Assembly (NCBI RefSeq): GCF_004028095.1
Contig: NZ_SBHM01000007.1
Span: 1,178,001 to 1,242,000 of the forward strand
DNA length: 64,000 nt
Source: Paenarthrobacter ureafaciens
Lineage (GTDB): Bacteria; Actinomycetota; Actinomycetes; Actinomycetales; Micrococcaceae
Reading direction: 5' to 3'
Shown piece by piece: positions 17,037 to 25,724 of this stretch. The position numbers were made by a program, and so were the translations under genes. The stretch's first letter is position 1. Each line of letters opens with the position of its first letter. The notes under the pieces were generated by a model. It did not search any database and was not told the origin of the DNA. It saw nothing but the letters and a program-made list of their open reading frames with translations.

Positions 17037-17645
17037 CTACCAATAGACGGGGACTGTCTCATCCTCCACGGGCGCATCCACCCGGAACACCCGGAGCTGC
17101 AGCGCCAGGGTTGAGTAGTAGCCCACCAAGGTCACCAGTTCAAAGACCGTGCGCTGGCCGAGTACATCCTCCGCCTCGTACCAAGCGCAATCGCCAAGGT
17201 CTCCGTCGAGGAGTGCCAAGACGGTCCGGCCAACCAGTGCTTCAATTCCGTCGAACGGCGTTACGTCTTCCCGCCGGATGGCCTCCAACTCATGGCGGCT
17301 GAATCCGAGGGCCCGCCCAATGGCCTCGTGGGACTCCCGCTCGAAGGTTGAGTGATGGCGGGCAGCAACAAGGAGGATCGCGATTTCACGCGCCCGGTCG
17401 GGCAATTCGGTTTCGTAGCGCAGTGCGGCACCAACCCCTTGAAGCGCCATCCCGACCGACGGCGACAACAGGAAGTCGCCGAACGGCCCGTTGAGACGGC
17501 CTTGCTCATCCGTGAGGGCGAAGTGCTGCGGGCCTTGGGCCCGGGTGCCCTGCGTGATGGCTTCGTACAGCTTCTTCTGGTCCGGCTCCATCTGATCCGG
17601 CCGCAGGCTATCTGAACGGCGTAACATCTTAGGCGTTGGCTCCAT
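17037..17645 (-). CDS. Carboxymuconolactone decarboxylase/AhpD-family protein
   Basis: About 202 residues with a CMD domain (REIAILLVAARHHSTFERESHEAIGRALGFS). CMD-family proteins either decarboxylate the gamma-carboxymuconolactone of the protocatechuate path or act as peroxidase-like redox proteins; this one keeps the CMD helix pattern but lacks the AhpD CxxC pair. The ATG at 17645 is chosen because it gives MEPTPKML and a short overlap with the upstream MFS gene; an upstream in-frame start at 17693 would overlap it by 65 bp. It is co-transcribed with the MFS gene. Confidence 0.8.
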   Translation of the reverse strand: MEPTPKMLRRSDSLRPDQMEPDQKKLYEAITQGTRAQGPQHFALTDEQGRLNGPFGDFLLSPSVGMALQGVGAALRYETELPDRAREIAILLVAARHHSTFERESHEAIGRALGFSRHELEAIRREDVTPFDGIEALVGRTVLALLDGDLGDCAWYEAEDVLGQRTVFELVTLVGYYSTLALQLRVFRVDAPVEDETVPVYW

Positions 17646-18999
17646 GAACAGGGCTTTCAACCCGGTCCTCCATTTCTGCGCCAAGGGGTACACCCGTGCG
17701 GTCGCGGACCAGGAGGGTTGCGATGATGGACACCACCACCATCACTTCCAGGTAGACCGTCACGGCGCCGGTGGAGCCTGTGGCTTGAACCAGGGCCTGG
17801 GCAATAGTCGGAGCGAAAGCGCCGCCGACGATCGCGCCTAACGCGTAGGCAATGGAGACTCCCGAGAAGCGCACGGTCGCCGGGAAGATTTCGGTGTAGT
17901 GCGCCGACAGCGGGCCGATGACCAGTCCCAGGCCAACGGTCACGAGGGTCAGTCCGGCGAAGAGCCCTACCGTCGAGGCTGTGTTGACCAGCGGGAAGAG
18001 GACGAGCAGCGCCGCGGCGAGCAGGAGCCACCCGAGGAGCATCGTCTTTTGGCGCCCGATCTTGTCCGAAAGCGCTCCGCCAACAAGGGTGAAAATCAGC
18101 CAGGAAATGGCCGAGGCAGTGACCACCCAGAGGACTTCCCCGGCGTCCAAGCCAACGGGGCCGGCGGGATCGGTGGCGTAGCGCTGGATGTAGCCGCCTG
18201 TAGTCATGTAGCCGGAAGCCTGGCTTGCGGCAGGAATCAAAGCCGCCAACAGGACCAGACGCCAGTGGTTCTTGAAGAGTTCGACGATCGGTGCGCGGGA
18301 TTCCTTCTTGCGTTCGGCCAGTTCGCTGAACACCGGGCTCTCATCCACCTTGCGTCGGATGTAGTAGCCAATGACGATCAGTGCCACGGAAAGGATGAAC
18401 GGAACGCGCCATCCCCACTCAAGGAAAGCCTCACCGGGAGCGATCAATGTCATTGTGGCCAACATGCCCGACGCCAGCAGGAGTCCCAGGGGAGTGCCGA
18501 TCTGCGGTGAGGCTCCGAAGATGCCACGCCGCTGCGTCGGAGCGTGCTCGACGGCCAGAAGTGCAGCGCCTCCCCACTCGCCGCCCGCCGAGATGCCCTG
18601 CAGGATCCTCAAGAGAACCAGCAGGATTGGAGCCACCAGTCCAATGGAGTCATAGGTGGGCAACAAACCGATCAGCGCGGTCGAAGCACCCATCAACACC
18701 AGGGTGGCCATCAGAACAACGCGGCGGCCGTAGCGGTCACCGAAGTGCCCGGCGAGGAATGCGCCGAGCGGCCGGAACAAGAAGCTGATGCCAACGGTCA
18801 GGAATGCCAGAAGCGGCGCGGCGGCTGATCCCGCGGGTTCGAAGTAGACCTTGGTGAAGATCAGGCCCGCGGCGGTGGCGTAAAGGAAGAAGTCGTACCA
18901 CTCGATGGTGGTGCCGGCGACGGTCGCAAAGACCACGCGTCGGCGATCCCGGGAGCTGCTGCGCAACTCCGGGCTCCGCGTAGACGTCCGTTCTGTCAT
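17629..18999 (-). CDS. MFS transporter, metabolite:H+ symporter (MHS) family
   Basis: 456-residue, 12-helix secondary transporter. Family markers are EWYDFFLYATAAGLIF in helix 1, the loop 2-3 signature GHFGDRYGRRVVL, and GISAGGEWGGAALLAVEHAP, which together are typical of MHS symporters for shikimate, dicarboxylates, betaines or aromatic acids. It is divergently transcribed from the extradiol dioxygenase operon across a 255-bp region with two copies of a palindromic box, so it is probably the uptake system for that pathway. Confidence 0.9.
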   Translation of the reverse strand: MTERTSTRSPELRSSSRDRRRVVFATVAGTTIEWYDFFLYATAAGLIFTKVYFEPAGSAAAPLLAFLTVGISFLFRPLGAFLAGHFGDRYGRRVVLMATLVLMGASTALIGLLPTYDSIGLVAPILLVLLRILQGISAGGEWGGAALLAVEHAPTQRRGIFGASPQIGTPLGLLLASGMLATMTLIAPGEAFLEWGWRVPFILSVALIVIGYYIRRKVDESPVFSELAERKKESRAPIVELFKNHWRLVLLAALIPAASQASGYMTTGGYIQRYATDPAGPVGLDAGEVLWVVTASAISWLIFTLVGGALSDKIGRQKTMLLGWLLLAAALLVLFPLVNTASTVGLFAGLTLVTVGLGLVIGPLSAHYTEIFPATVRFSGVSIAYALGAIVGGAFAPTIAQALVQATGSTGAVTVYLEVMVVVSIIATLLVRDRTGVPLGAEMEDRVESPVHGANA

Positions 19000-19050
19000 G
19001 TCATGTCCTTTCCCAAGTCACACCTTTGTAGAGGGGAAATGTAAAGTTTC

Positions 19051-19070
19051 GCAGAGCAGAACATGTTCTG
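19051..19070. promoter_or_regulatory. Palindromic operator copy 1, near the MFS gene
   Basis: GCAGAGCAGAACATGTTCT (19051-19069) repeats exactly at 19189-19207. In this copy the core GCAGAACATGTTCTGC (19056-19071) is a perfect 16-base palindrome. It lies about 50 bp upstream of the MFS start, in the right place for a dimeric regulator; the IclR protein encoded at 22765-23556 is the obvious candidate. Confidence 0.7.
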
Positions 19071-19188
19071 CGCTGAGGGAATGACCACACGCTACTGGAA
19101 GTGTGAGTTGCAGCACAAGTCCTAATTTTGCACCGCAGCAAAAGCTTGCAACTCCAGAGTCAAAGCTGTTAGCGTCCTCGTAACATCC

Positions 19189-19207
19189 GCAGAGCAGAAC
19201 ATGTTCT
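19189..19207. promoter_or_regulatory. Palindromic operator copy 2, near the dioxygenase gene
   Basis: Second exact copy of the 19-base box, with core palindrome AGAACATGTTCT (19196-19207), 138 bp from copy 1 and about 50 bp before the dioxygenase ATG at 19255. The in-frame ATG at 19201 is part of this box and is probably not a translation start. Confidence 0.7.
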
Positions 19208-19254
19208 ACTCGACGGAACAGTCAGAACCGATTCAGCCAGATGTGGAGTACCAA

Positions 19255-20166
19255 ATGTCCTGGGGCGCTATTTCCGAAATGGGGCCGGTATCAATCCGGA
19301 CCTCCAACCTTGAACAGTCCGTCGTCGACGCAACACAGATCCTGGGTCTGCGCGAAACCAAGCGGACCGACGGCGTCTCCTACCTGGCCGCCGCAGACGT
19401 GCACCACGAACTGACGTACGTCGAGTCCGACGTCGATGGTTTGGAAGCCTTGGGACTCATCGCCGCGAACGGCGATGCACTCAGGGACATACGACGGCGG
19501 GTGGAGGACGAAGGCTTCCTGGTCGTCTCCGAGAAGCCCACCGGAGAAGGCGTGGAGGACGGCTTCACGTTCATCGGCCCGGAGGGCTTCGCCTTCGAAA
19601 TTTCCCTGGGCCTGCAGAAGGCCGGCATCGCCCCCAAGGGCTTCGGTCCGAACCGCTACGGCCACTTCAACTTCCATCCACAGGACCACCACGGAATGGT
19701 GCAATTCCTGACCAAGGTCCTCGACTTCCGGATTTCCGACGTGATCGGCACCGGCGGTTCACGGGGCTACTTCCTGCGTTGCAACACCGAACACCACGGC
19801 ATCGCCGTGCTGCAAGGTCGCGGCACATTCCACCACCATGCCTGGGAGGTCCAGGGCGTCAGCGACCTCACCAAGGCCGGCGACCGCCTCCACGCCCTGG
19901 GCCGTGAACTGCTGTGGGGTCCGGTCAGGCACGGCGCAGGCAACAACATCGCCTGCTACTACAAGGAGCACTCCGGAAACGTAGTGGAGCTCTACACGGA
20001 CATCGAACAGATTTATGACGACAACCGCGAACCAGTCGTTTGGGAAGACGGCGAAGTGTGGTGGAACCAGTGGAACGACTACCTCCCCGAAGGCTTCCGC
20101 GCCCTGGGATTGGCCCCCACGCCGTCCAAGTACCGCCAGAACACCCTGCTGGTGGGAGGACGTTAA
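19255..20166 (+). CDS. Type I extradiol dioxygenase (VOC family)
   Basis: Non-heme iron ring-cleavage enzyme, 303 residues, with two VOC modules. Predicted metal ligands are His137 (YGHFNF), His195 (HHHAWEV) and Glu245 (VVELYTD); LRCNTEHHGIAV is the usual second-domain strand. The start at 19255 is supported by GGAG seven bases upstream and by the paralogue at 43176-44051, which begins MSLGVITEMG against MSWGAISEMG here. First gene of the dioxygenase-FAH-hydroxylase operon; it should cleave a catecholic product of the hydroxylase at 21111-22697. Confidence 0.9.
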   Translation: MSWGAISEMGPVSIRTSNLEQSVVDATQILGLRETKRTDGVSYLAAADVHHELTYVESDVDGLEALGLIAANGDALRDIRRRVEDEGFLVVSEKPTGEGVEDGFTFIGPEGFAFEISLGLQKAGIAPKGFGPNRYGHFNFHPQDHHGMVQFLTKVLDFRISDVIGTGGSRGYFLRCNTEHHGIAVLQGRGTFHHHAWEVQGVSDLTKAGDRLHALGRELLWGPVRHGAGNNIACYYKEHSGNVVELYTDIEQIYDDNREPVVWEDGEVWWNQWNDYLPEGFRALGLAPTPSKYRQNTLLVGGR

Positions 20167-20168
20167 CC

Positions 20169-21107
20169 ATGAAGTTCGTTCGATTCACCAGCGAAGGCGA
20201 ACTGCCTCGCGTCGGCGTCGTTGTTGACGACACGTACCGTGTCATCGAAGGCCACCATGACCTGCTCGACCTGATCCAACAGGGCGAAGAAACCCTGCGG
20301 AAGGCGGGCGAACAAGCAATCCAGGCCGGCGCCGTCGTCGATCCTTCAACGGTCCGCAACCTCTCCCCCATTGCCACGCCACCCACGTTCCGCGACTTCT
20401 ATGCCTTCGAACAGCACGTCAAGGCCGGCCGGGAGTCGCGGGGCCTGGAGATGAATCCGCTCTGGTACAAGATCCCGGTCTTCTACTTCTCCAACCCCTA
20501 CAACTTCAAGGGTGAAGGCGAAATCCCCATGACTCCCGGCTCGGAGCGTTTCGACTTCGAGTTGGAGGTGGCCGCAGTTGTCGGCAAGGGCGGGCAGGAC
20601 CTCACGGCCGAGGAAGGCGAAGACGCCATCATTGGTTACAGCATCCTGTGCGACTGGAGCGGCCGCGATATTCAACATGAGGAAATGCTCCTGTCCATGG
20701 GGCCGGTGAAGGGCAAGGACACCGCCACCTCGCTCGGCCCGTGGCTGGTTACCAAGGACGAACTGGAGCCGTACCGGACGGCGACCGGTTTTGACCGGGC
20801 CATGTCCCTCAAGGTCAACGGCGTCGAATACTCCCGGGCCAACTGGGCTGACGTCCACTACTCGTTCGGGGAAATGGTTTCCTACGCGAGCCGCGGCACG
20901 GAAGTCCGCCCGGGCGATGTTTTCGGCTCAGGCACTTGTGGCACGGGCTGCATCCTCGAACTGAGCCGCACCCACGGTGAGGGCGAATTCCCGTGGCTGC
21001 AGGCCGGCGACGAGGTGCTCATCGAAATCGAGGGCCTCGGGGCCCAGCGCACCACCATGGCCAAGACACCGGTGCCGGCGTCCTTCCGCCGCCAGGGACT
21101 GGAGTAG
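20169..21107 (+). CDS. Fumarylacetoacetate hydrolase (FAH) family protein
   Basis: 312 residues. FAH-domain enzymes hydrolyse, isomerise or decarboxylate 2-oxo-enoic ring-fission products. Visible motifs are ERFDFELEVAAVVGKGG, GYSILCDWSGRDIQHEEM, KGKDTATSLGPWLVT and GDVFGSGTCGTGC. The ATG at 20169 is preceded by GGGAGGACG and starts two bases after the dioxygenase stop; an upstream in-frame ATG would read antisense-like sequence inside the dioxygenase. It is somewhat longer than HpaG-type enzymes and resembles 2-hydroxyhepta-2,4-diene-1,7-dioate isomerase/hydrolases. Confidence 0.88.
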   Translation: MKFVRFTSEGELPRVGVVVDDTYRVIEGHHDLLDLIQQGEETLRKAGEQAIQAGAVVDPSTVRNLSPIATPPTFRDFYAFEQHVKAGRESRGLEMNPLWYKIPVFYFSNPYNFKGEGEIPMTPGSERFDFELEVAAVVGKGGQDLTAEEGEDAIIGYSILCDWSGRDIQHEEMLLSMGPVKGKDTATSLGPWLVTKDELEPYRTATGFDRAMSLKVNGVEYSRANWADVHYSFGEMVSYASRGTEVRPGDVFGSGTCGTGCILELSRTHGEGEFPWLQAGDEVLIEIEGLGAQRTTMAKTPVPASFRRQGLE

Positions 21108-21110
21108 GAA

Positions 21111-22697
21111 ATGGACGCAGCCACGAACTATGACGTCGCGATCGTAGGTTATGGCCCGGTGGGCCAGAGCCTGGCCACGCTGCTGGGACGTCAAGGGTGG
21201 TCGGTCCTGGTTCTGGACAAGCAAGCCGGCCTGTACCCGCTGCCCCGCGCTTGCCACCTGGACCATGAAGCGATGCGGATCCTGCAGGCCATGGGGATCT
21301 CCGGGGAGATCAATGACGCGATCGTTCCTGCCCGCGAGTACCTGCTCCTCCGCGCCGATCTCAGCGTCCTGTCCAACCTGCCGCGTGGCTGGGAAACTCC
21401 CAGTGGCTGGGAGTCCTCGTACCACTTCTATCAGCCGGACATCGAGGGCATCTTCGACGCGACGGCCAAGTCCACCCCGGGCGTAACAGTGCGCCAGTCG
21501 ACCAACGTGCGGACCGTGTCCGACCTCGGCGACCGTGTTGAGTTAAAGGTCGACGGCGGAGAGGAACCTATCTTTGCGCGTTTCGTTGTGGGGGCGGACG
21601 GCGCCAACAGTCTCGTTCGGGAGCAGGCAGGGATCGCAAGGGACGACCTCGGGTTCGAAGCGACCTGGGTGGTCATTGATGTCGAAATGAAGGCGGGGGC
21701 CAAGGCCCCCAAGGTTCCGGACACGGGCCAGGTACTCGATCCTGCCCAGCCTTCGCACATGGCCTGGTTGGGCGGTGACCATTACCGCTGGGAGTTCATG
21801 ATCGTCGACGGTGCCGATCCCGTGGAAGCGGCAAAGCCGGAGAACGTCTGGCCCAAGCTTCGGCGGTGGATCACCGCGGACACGGCGACGCTCCTCCGGT
21901 CGACCACGTACACGTTCCATTCCTTGGTGGCCTCGACCTTCAAACAGGGCCGCGTGTTGCTTGCCGGAGATGCCGCGCATCTGATGCCGCCTTTCATGGG
22001 CCAAGGAATGATCAGCGGAATGCGTGATGCCATGACGCTGTCGTGGATGCTCAACAAGGTGCTGAAAGGCACCGCTCCGGTCGAATTCCTGGACGCCTAC
22101 ACGGAGAGCCGGCGGCCCCACGTGACGGAGTACATCGCCGAATCGGTCCGTGTAGGCCAACTGGTCTGCGAGACGGATGCCCAAAAGGCAGCGGAACGGG
22201 ATGGAAAGCTCGAGGCCCAGACAGAAGCCAATCCACCGTTCCAGCCGCAGCTCGGCGCCGGGTTCGTGGACGGTCCGCTTGGCGGCCGCTTGGCGGTGCA
22301 ACCGCGAATTGCGGGTTCCGAGGATGTCCTCCTGGACGACCTCCTCGGTTCCTCTTTGACGTTGCTGACTGTTCAGCCGGAAGTACTGAACGGGTTGCCT
22401 TCCACCGCGAAGCGCCACCTGGAACTGCTGGACGTTTCCGTAGCTTCCATCAGCACCCGGCCGGGTGAGGCTTCCCCTCGAAACTTTGTTGAGGAAGGGA
22501 CTCGCTTCACGGACTGGTTGGGTGCCGCTGACGCCGACTGGGTGCTGGTCCGGCCGGACGCGTACGTGTTCGACGCCGGCAAGGGCGCGGAGGCGTTGGA
22601 GGAATCCATTGAGAAGCTTCGCGCGTACATCAGCCGGGAGTCGCGGATGCTGGCCGGACAGGAAGCCATGCTTGTGGGAGGGACCGTCCATGCGTAA
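21111..22697 (+). CDS. FAD-dependent aromatic hydroxylase (MhpA/PheA type)
   Basis: 528-residue class A flavoprotein monooxygenase using NAD(P)H and oxygen to hydroxylate a phenolic ring. The FAD fingerprint is VAIVGYGPVGQSLATLLG, and the second FAD motif is GRVLLAGDAAHLMPPFMGQGM; the C-terminal domain is thioredoxin-like (SLTLLTVQPEVL onward). Preceded by GGAGTAGG and three bases after the FAH gene. It probably provides the catechol for the dioxygenase in the same operon. Two further paralogues of this class lie at 39852-41456 and 49144-50787. Confidence 0.9.
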   Translation: MDAATNYDVAIVGYGPVGQSLATLLGRQGWSVLVLDKQAGLYPLPRACHLDHEAMRILQAMGISGEINDAIVPAREYLLLRADLSVLSNLPRGWETPSGWESSYHFYQPDIEGIFDATAKSTPGVTVRQSTNVRTVSDLGDRVELKVDGGEEPIFARFVVGADGANSLVREQAGIARDDLGFEATWVVIDVEMKAGAKAPKVPDTGQVLDPAQPSHMAWLGGDHYRWEFMIVDGADPVEAAKPENVWPKLRRWITADTATLLRSTTYTFHSLVASTFKQGRVLLAGDAAHLMPPFMGQGMISGMRDAMTLSWMLNKVLKGTAPVEFLDAYTESRRPHVTEYIAESVRVGQLVCETDAQKAAERDGKLEAQTEANPPFQPQLGAGFVDGPLGGRLAVQPRIAGSEDVLLDDLLGSSLTLLTVQPEVLNGLPSTAKRHLELLDVSVASISTRPGEASPRNFVEEGTRFTDWLGAADADWVLVRPDAYVFDAGKGAEALEESIEKLRAYISRESRMLAGQEAMLVGGTVHA

Positions 22698-22764
22698 TGC
22701 CACGGCGGTCCACGGTCTGTCTATGCTGGCTACAGACGACCCACACACGAAGAGGCTGAGCCCC

Positions 22765-23556
22765 ATGAACGTCACCGTCCCCGAGGAGTCCTCGGCGGAT
22801 CCGGCATACCGGTATCCGATCGAGTCGGTTGAGAACGCCGCCCGCACCCTCCTCATGTTGCGTTCAAGGTCCAGCATCCGAATCGTGGACGTGGCTGAGG
22901 AGCTTGGCGCCGCGCGGTCTACGGCGCACCGGATGGTATCCACGCTGGCCCAGTCCGGTTTGCTGGAACGCCACCCGACGGACAAGTCGTTCGTAGCGGG
23001 CCCGGCGTTGATGCAACTCGCGCAGGCGCTGACCAACAAGGGCGATATCCGGACCGAGATCGAGCCGACCTTGGCCTGGCTGGCGAGGGAGACCGGGGAG
23101 ACCGCCCACTATTTGGTGCTCAAGGAAGACCAGGCGTTGTTCCTTGCCTGCGTGGAAAGCCCGCATATCATCCGCGCCGTCTCCAGGGTGGGGCATCGCC
23201 TTCCGGCACACATCACCTCGGCTGGAAAGTGCCTTCTGGCAGCCCTTCCCCCGCAAGAAGTGGATCGGATGTTTTCGGGAGAACGGAGCTGGACCAACGG
23301 CACCGACCTGGCCATCCACGACCGGGACCATTTGCTTGCCGAACTCGCACAAATCTCCAACCGCGGTTGGGCGCTGAACAATGAAGAAAGCGAACCGGGA
23401 GTCATCGGCGTCAGTGCTGTTGTCCGGAACGACAAAGGGGAAGTCCTCGGTGCGGTGACGGTCTCCGGGCCCGCTGAACGCATGAGACCCCGGATCACCG
23501 AAATCGTCGCAGCAGTACGCGCCGCAACGGACGATTTCCGCCTTCACAGAAGCTGA
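22765..23556 (+). CDS. IclR-family transcriptional regulator
   Basis: 263 residues: an N-terminal winged helix (about 20-85; RIVDVAEELGAARSTAHRMVSTLAQSG) and a C-terminal IclR effector domain with VGHRLPAHITSAGKCLLAALP and EPGVIGVSAVVRNDKGEVLGAVTVSGP. The ATG at 22765 has AGAGG about ten bases upstream; earlier in-frame ATGs at 22690 and 22723 overlap or abut the hydroxylase end and are possible. It follows the operon on the same strand and is the best candidate to bind the two AGAACATGTTCT boxes at 19051 and 19189. Confidence 0.88.
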   Translation: MNVTVPEESSADPAYRYPIESVENAARTLLMLRSRSSIRIVDVAEELGAARSTAHRMVSTLAQSGLLERHPTDKSFVAGPALMQLAQALTNKGDIRTEIEPTLAWLARETGETAHYLVLKEDQALFLACVESPHIIRAVSRVGHRLPAHITSAGKCLLAALPPQEVDRMFSGERSWTNGTDLAIHDRDHLLAELAQISNRGWALNNEESEPGVIGVSAVVRNDKGEVLGAVTVSGPAERMRPRITEIVAAVRAATDDFRLHRS

Positions 23557-23660
23557 CAGGCCCCCCAGCTCGCGAGTAACGGCGCGGACAACGCGCTGAT
23601 TCCTGACCAAGACAACGTCGTCATATAACCCGCGCCGCAAAGGCGCGCAGGAGGAAACTC

Positions 23661-25670
23661 ATGAATGCCATGACCACGCCGGCAACCGCCACCGAACGGA
23701 CCTCGCCCGACCACTACGGCGATCTTTACGGCAGGGACTCCTACGCTCAGGTGACGGAGACCGACCAAGAGCTGTGGGCCTTCGTCGAAGGTGCTGAACT
23801 GCCGGTCCTCATGACCGCACTGGCTGCAGCGTTGAAGGATATGTCCCTGCTGGAGCCGGACCTTTCCCCGCCCCTGCCTCCCATGGGCGCCACAACGCAA
23901 CCCCACGGTGGCCTGAAAGAGGACCAGGTGGCCCGCGGACGGCAGATTGCGTTCGAAGCGCTGCGCCGCCTGCGCGATGAAGACATCCGGACCGTAGACG
24001 AACTCCCCCCTGAGCAGGCGGATTACATCCTGGATTGGTTCACGGGCGGGCGCACCAGCTCCGATCCGAGCTGGGCGGGCGAAATGCACCATGAATTGCT
24101 CATCAGCCCCCAGCGGAACGGCTCCGCCGGCTGGACCCTTGATGAGGTCTCCCCGGGACGAACCTTCGAGACGCTGATTGTAGGCGCCGGGGTCTCCGGC
24201 ATCGCTGCAGCTTACAGACTCAAGGAAGCCGGCATCCCCTACACCTGGATTGAATCTTCCCACCGGGTTGGCGGGACGTGGTGGAAGAACCACTACCCGG
24301 GCGTCCGCTTGGACACCCCGACCTATGGATACAGCTTCTCCTTCGCGCAGCGCGACGACTGGCCCCACCAGTTCGCCAAGGGTGAGGAAGTCCTTGACTA
24401 CTTGGAAACAGTCGTGGCTCGCGCAAAACTTGCGGACGAACTCGAACTCCATACGTGGTTGGAGAAGGCGGAGTTCGATGAGGTCAGCCGGACGTGGACA
24501 GCCACCACCGCATCCACCGATGGGACCCGGCAGACCCGCCGGTTCAACGCCATCATTACCTGCGTCGGGCAGCTCGATCATCCCCACATCCCGACGTGGC
24601 CCGGGCAGGAGGAATTCACGGGCGCGCAGATGCACTCCCAGGAATGGGACCACTCCGTGGACCTTCGCGGCAAGAAGGTGGCCGTGATCGGTACCGGCGC
24701 CAGCGCTTACCAAATCATCCCGGCAATCGTTGACCAGGTGGAAAGCCTGCACGTCTTCCAACGCAGCGCACCCTGGATGCTGCCCGCCGAGAGCTACCAC
24801 GAGCCGATGTCGGACACCGCCAATTGGCTGCATTCCAAGGTGCCCCATTACGGCAAGTGGTTCCGCCTCTGGGTCACTGCCCTTGGCATCGAAGGACGCA
24901 TCAACGTCGCTGAAGCCGAGGAAGGGTGGGATAAGGCTCCCCTGAGCGTCAGCCCCAGGAACGAGGCCTTCCGCCAGGAGGTCATCCGCCGCATGGAGCT
25001 CCAGTACGAGGGCCGTCCGGACCTGCTCGAAAAAGCAATCCCCAACTACCCGCCGTCGGCAAAGCGCATGCTGCGCGACAACGGCGTCTGGGCCGCCGCG
25101 CTCATGGCACCCGTCACCACAGTGGTGTCAGACGGTTTGGAGTCCTTCACGCCTACCGGGCTGGTGACAGGCACCGGGGAACACATTGATGTGGACGTGG
25201 TGATTTACGCGACCGGGTTCCGGCCCTCCGACTACCTGGATCCTATTGAGATTGTTGGACGTGGCGGCCTGGAAATCCACGACTACTGGCAGGGCGATGC
25301 CAAGGGGTTCGCCGGCATCACGGTGCCCAATTTCCCGAACCTGTTCATGATGCTGGGACCCAACACCACCGGCGTAGCCGCGGGCGGCCTGCACATCATG
25401 ATGGAGCGCGCCGCCGAGTATGCAGTTGAAGCGATCCACCAGCTCCTCCTGCACGACAAGGCTGCGCTCGACCTGAAACAGGAAGCCCTCGATCGGCACA
25501 TCGAATGGGTGGACGCGGAGAACCGCCGCATGACGTGGGGCCAGCCCTACGTGACCAACTGGTACAAGAACCGCTTCAACAGGGTCTCCCAGGTGTGGCC
25601 TTTCAAGACCACCGAATACTGGCGGATCACCGAGAAGGTCGAAGCTGACGACTACGAGTTTCTGCCGTAG
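23661..25670 (+). CDS. Baeyer-Villiger monooxygenase, 4-hydroxyacetophenone monooxygenase type
   Basis: 669-residue flavoprotein that inserts oxygen next to a ketone to give an ester. About 165 extra N-terminal residues precede the FAD motif GAGVSGIAAA (175-184), the same layout as HAPMO. The BVMO fingerprint FxGxxxHxxxW is present as FTGAQMHSQEWD, and the NADPH motif GTGASAYQI follows. GTWWKNHYPGVRLDTPTYGYSFSF is conserved FAD-domain sequence. AGGAGG precedes the ATG. It is related to the enzyme at 37851-39833. No esterase is adjacent to this copy. Confidence 0.9.
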   Translation: MNAMTTPATATERTSPDHYGDLYGRDSYAQVTETDQELWAFVEGAELPVLMTALAAALKDMSLLEPDLSPPLPPMGATTQPHGGLKEDQVARGRQIAFEALRRLRDEDIRTVDELPPEQADYILDWFTGGRTSSDPSWAGEMHHELLISPQRNGSAGWTLDEVSPGRTFETLIVGAGVSGIAAAYRLKEAGIPYTWIESSHRVGGTWWKNHYPGVRLDTPTYGYSFSFAQRDDWPHQFAKGEEVLDYLETVVARAKLADELELHTWLEKAEFDEVSRTWTATTASTDGTRQTRRFNAIITCVGQLDHPHIPTWPGQEEFTGAQMHSQEWDHSVDLRGKKVAVIGTGASAYQIIPAIVDQVESLHVFQRSAPWMLPAESYHEPMSDTANWLHSKVPHYGKWFRLWVTALGIEGRINVAEAEEGWDKAPLSVSPRNEAFRQEVIRRMELQYEGRPDLLEKAIPNYPPSAKRMLRDNGVWAAALMAPVTTVVSDGLESFTPTGLVTGTGEHIDVDVVIYATGFRPSDYLDPIEIVGRGGLEIHDYWQGDAKGFAGITVPNFPNLFMMLGPNTTGVAAGGLHIMMERAAEYAVEAIHQLLLHDKAALDLKQEALDRHIEWVDAENRRMTWGQPYVTNWYKNRFNRVSQVWPFKTTEYWRITEKVEADDYEFLP

Positions 25671-25680
25671 GCAAGTCATA

Positions 25681-25708
25681 GGGCCCGTGGCAGTCAAGCC
25701 ACGGGCCC
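25681..25708. terminator. Convergent hairpin terminator
   Basis: Perfect 11-bp stem (25681-25691 with 25698-25708) and six-base loop between the BVMO and P450 genes, which converge here. No clear T-run, but the position and stability fit a shared terminator. Confidence 0.65.
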
Positions 25709-25724
25709 GGACGACTGGCGAAAG

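Noticed and set aside
19201..19254. Upstream extension of the dioxygenase to the ATG at 19201
   Set aside because: That ATG lies in the operator palindrome, lacks a ribosome site, and the paralogue starts at the position equal to 19255.
21543..23039. 498-codon open frame on the minus strand
   Set aside because: Antisense across the end of the hydroxylase and start of the IclR gene, both of which have clear conserved motifs.
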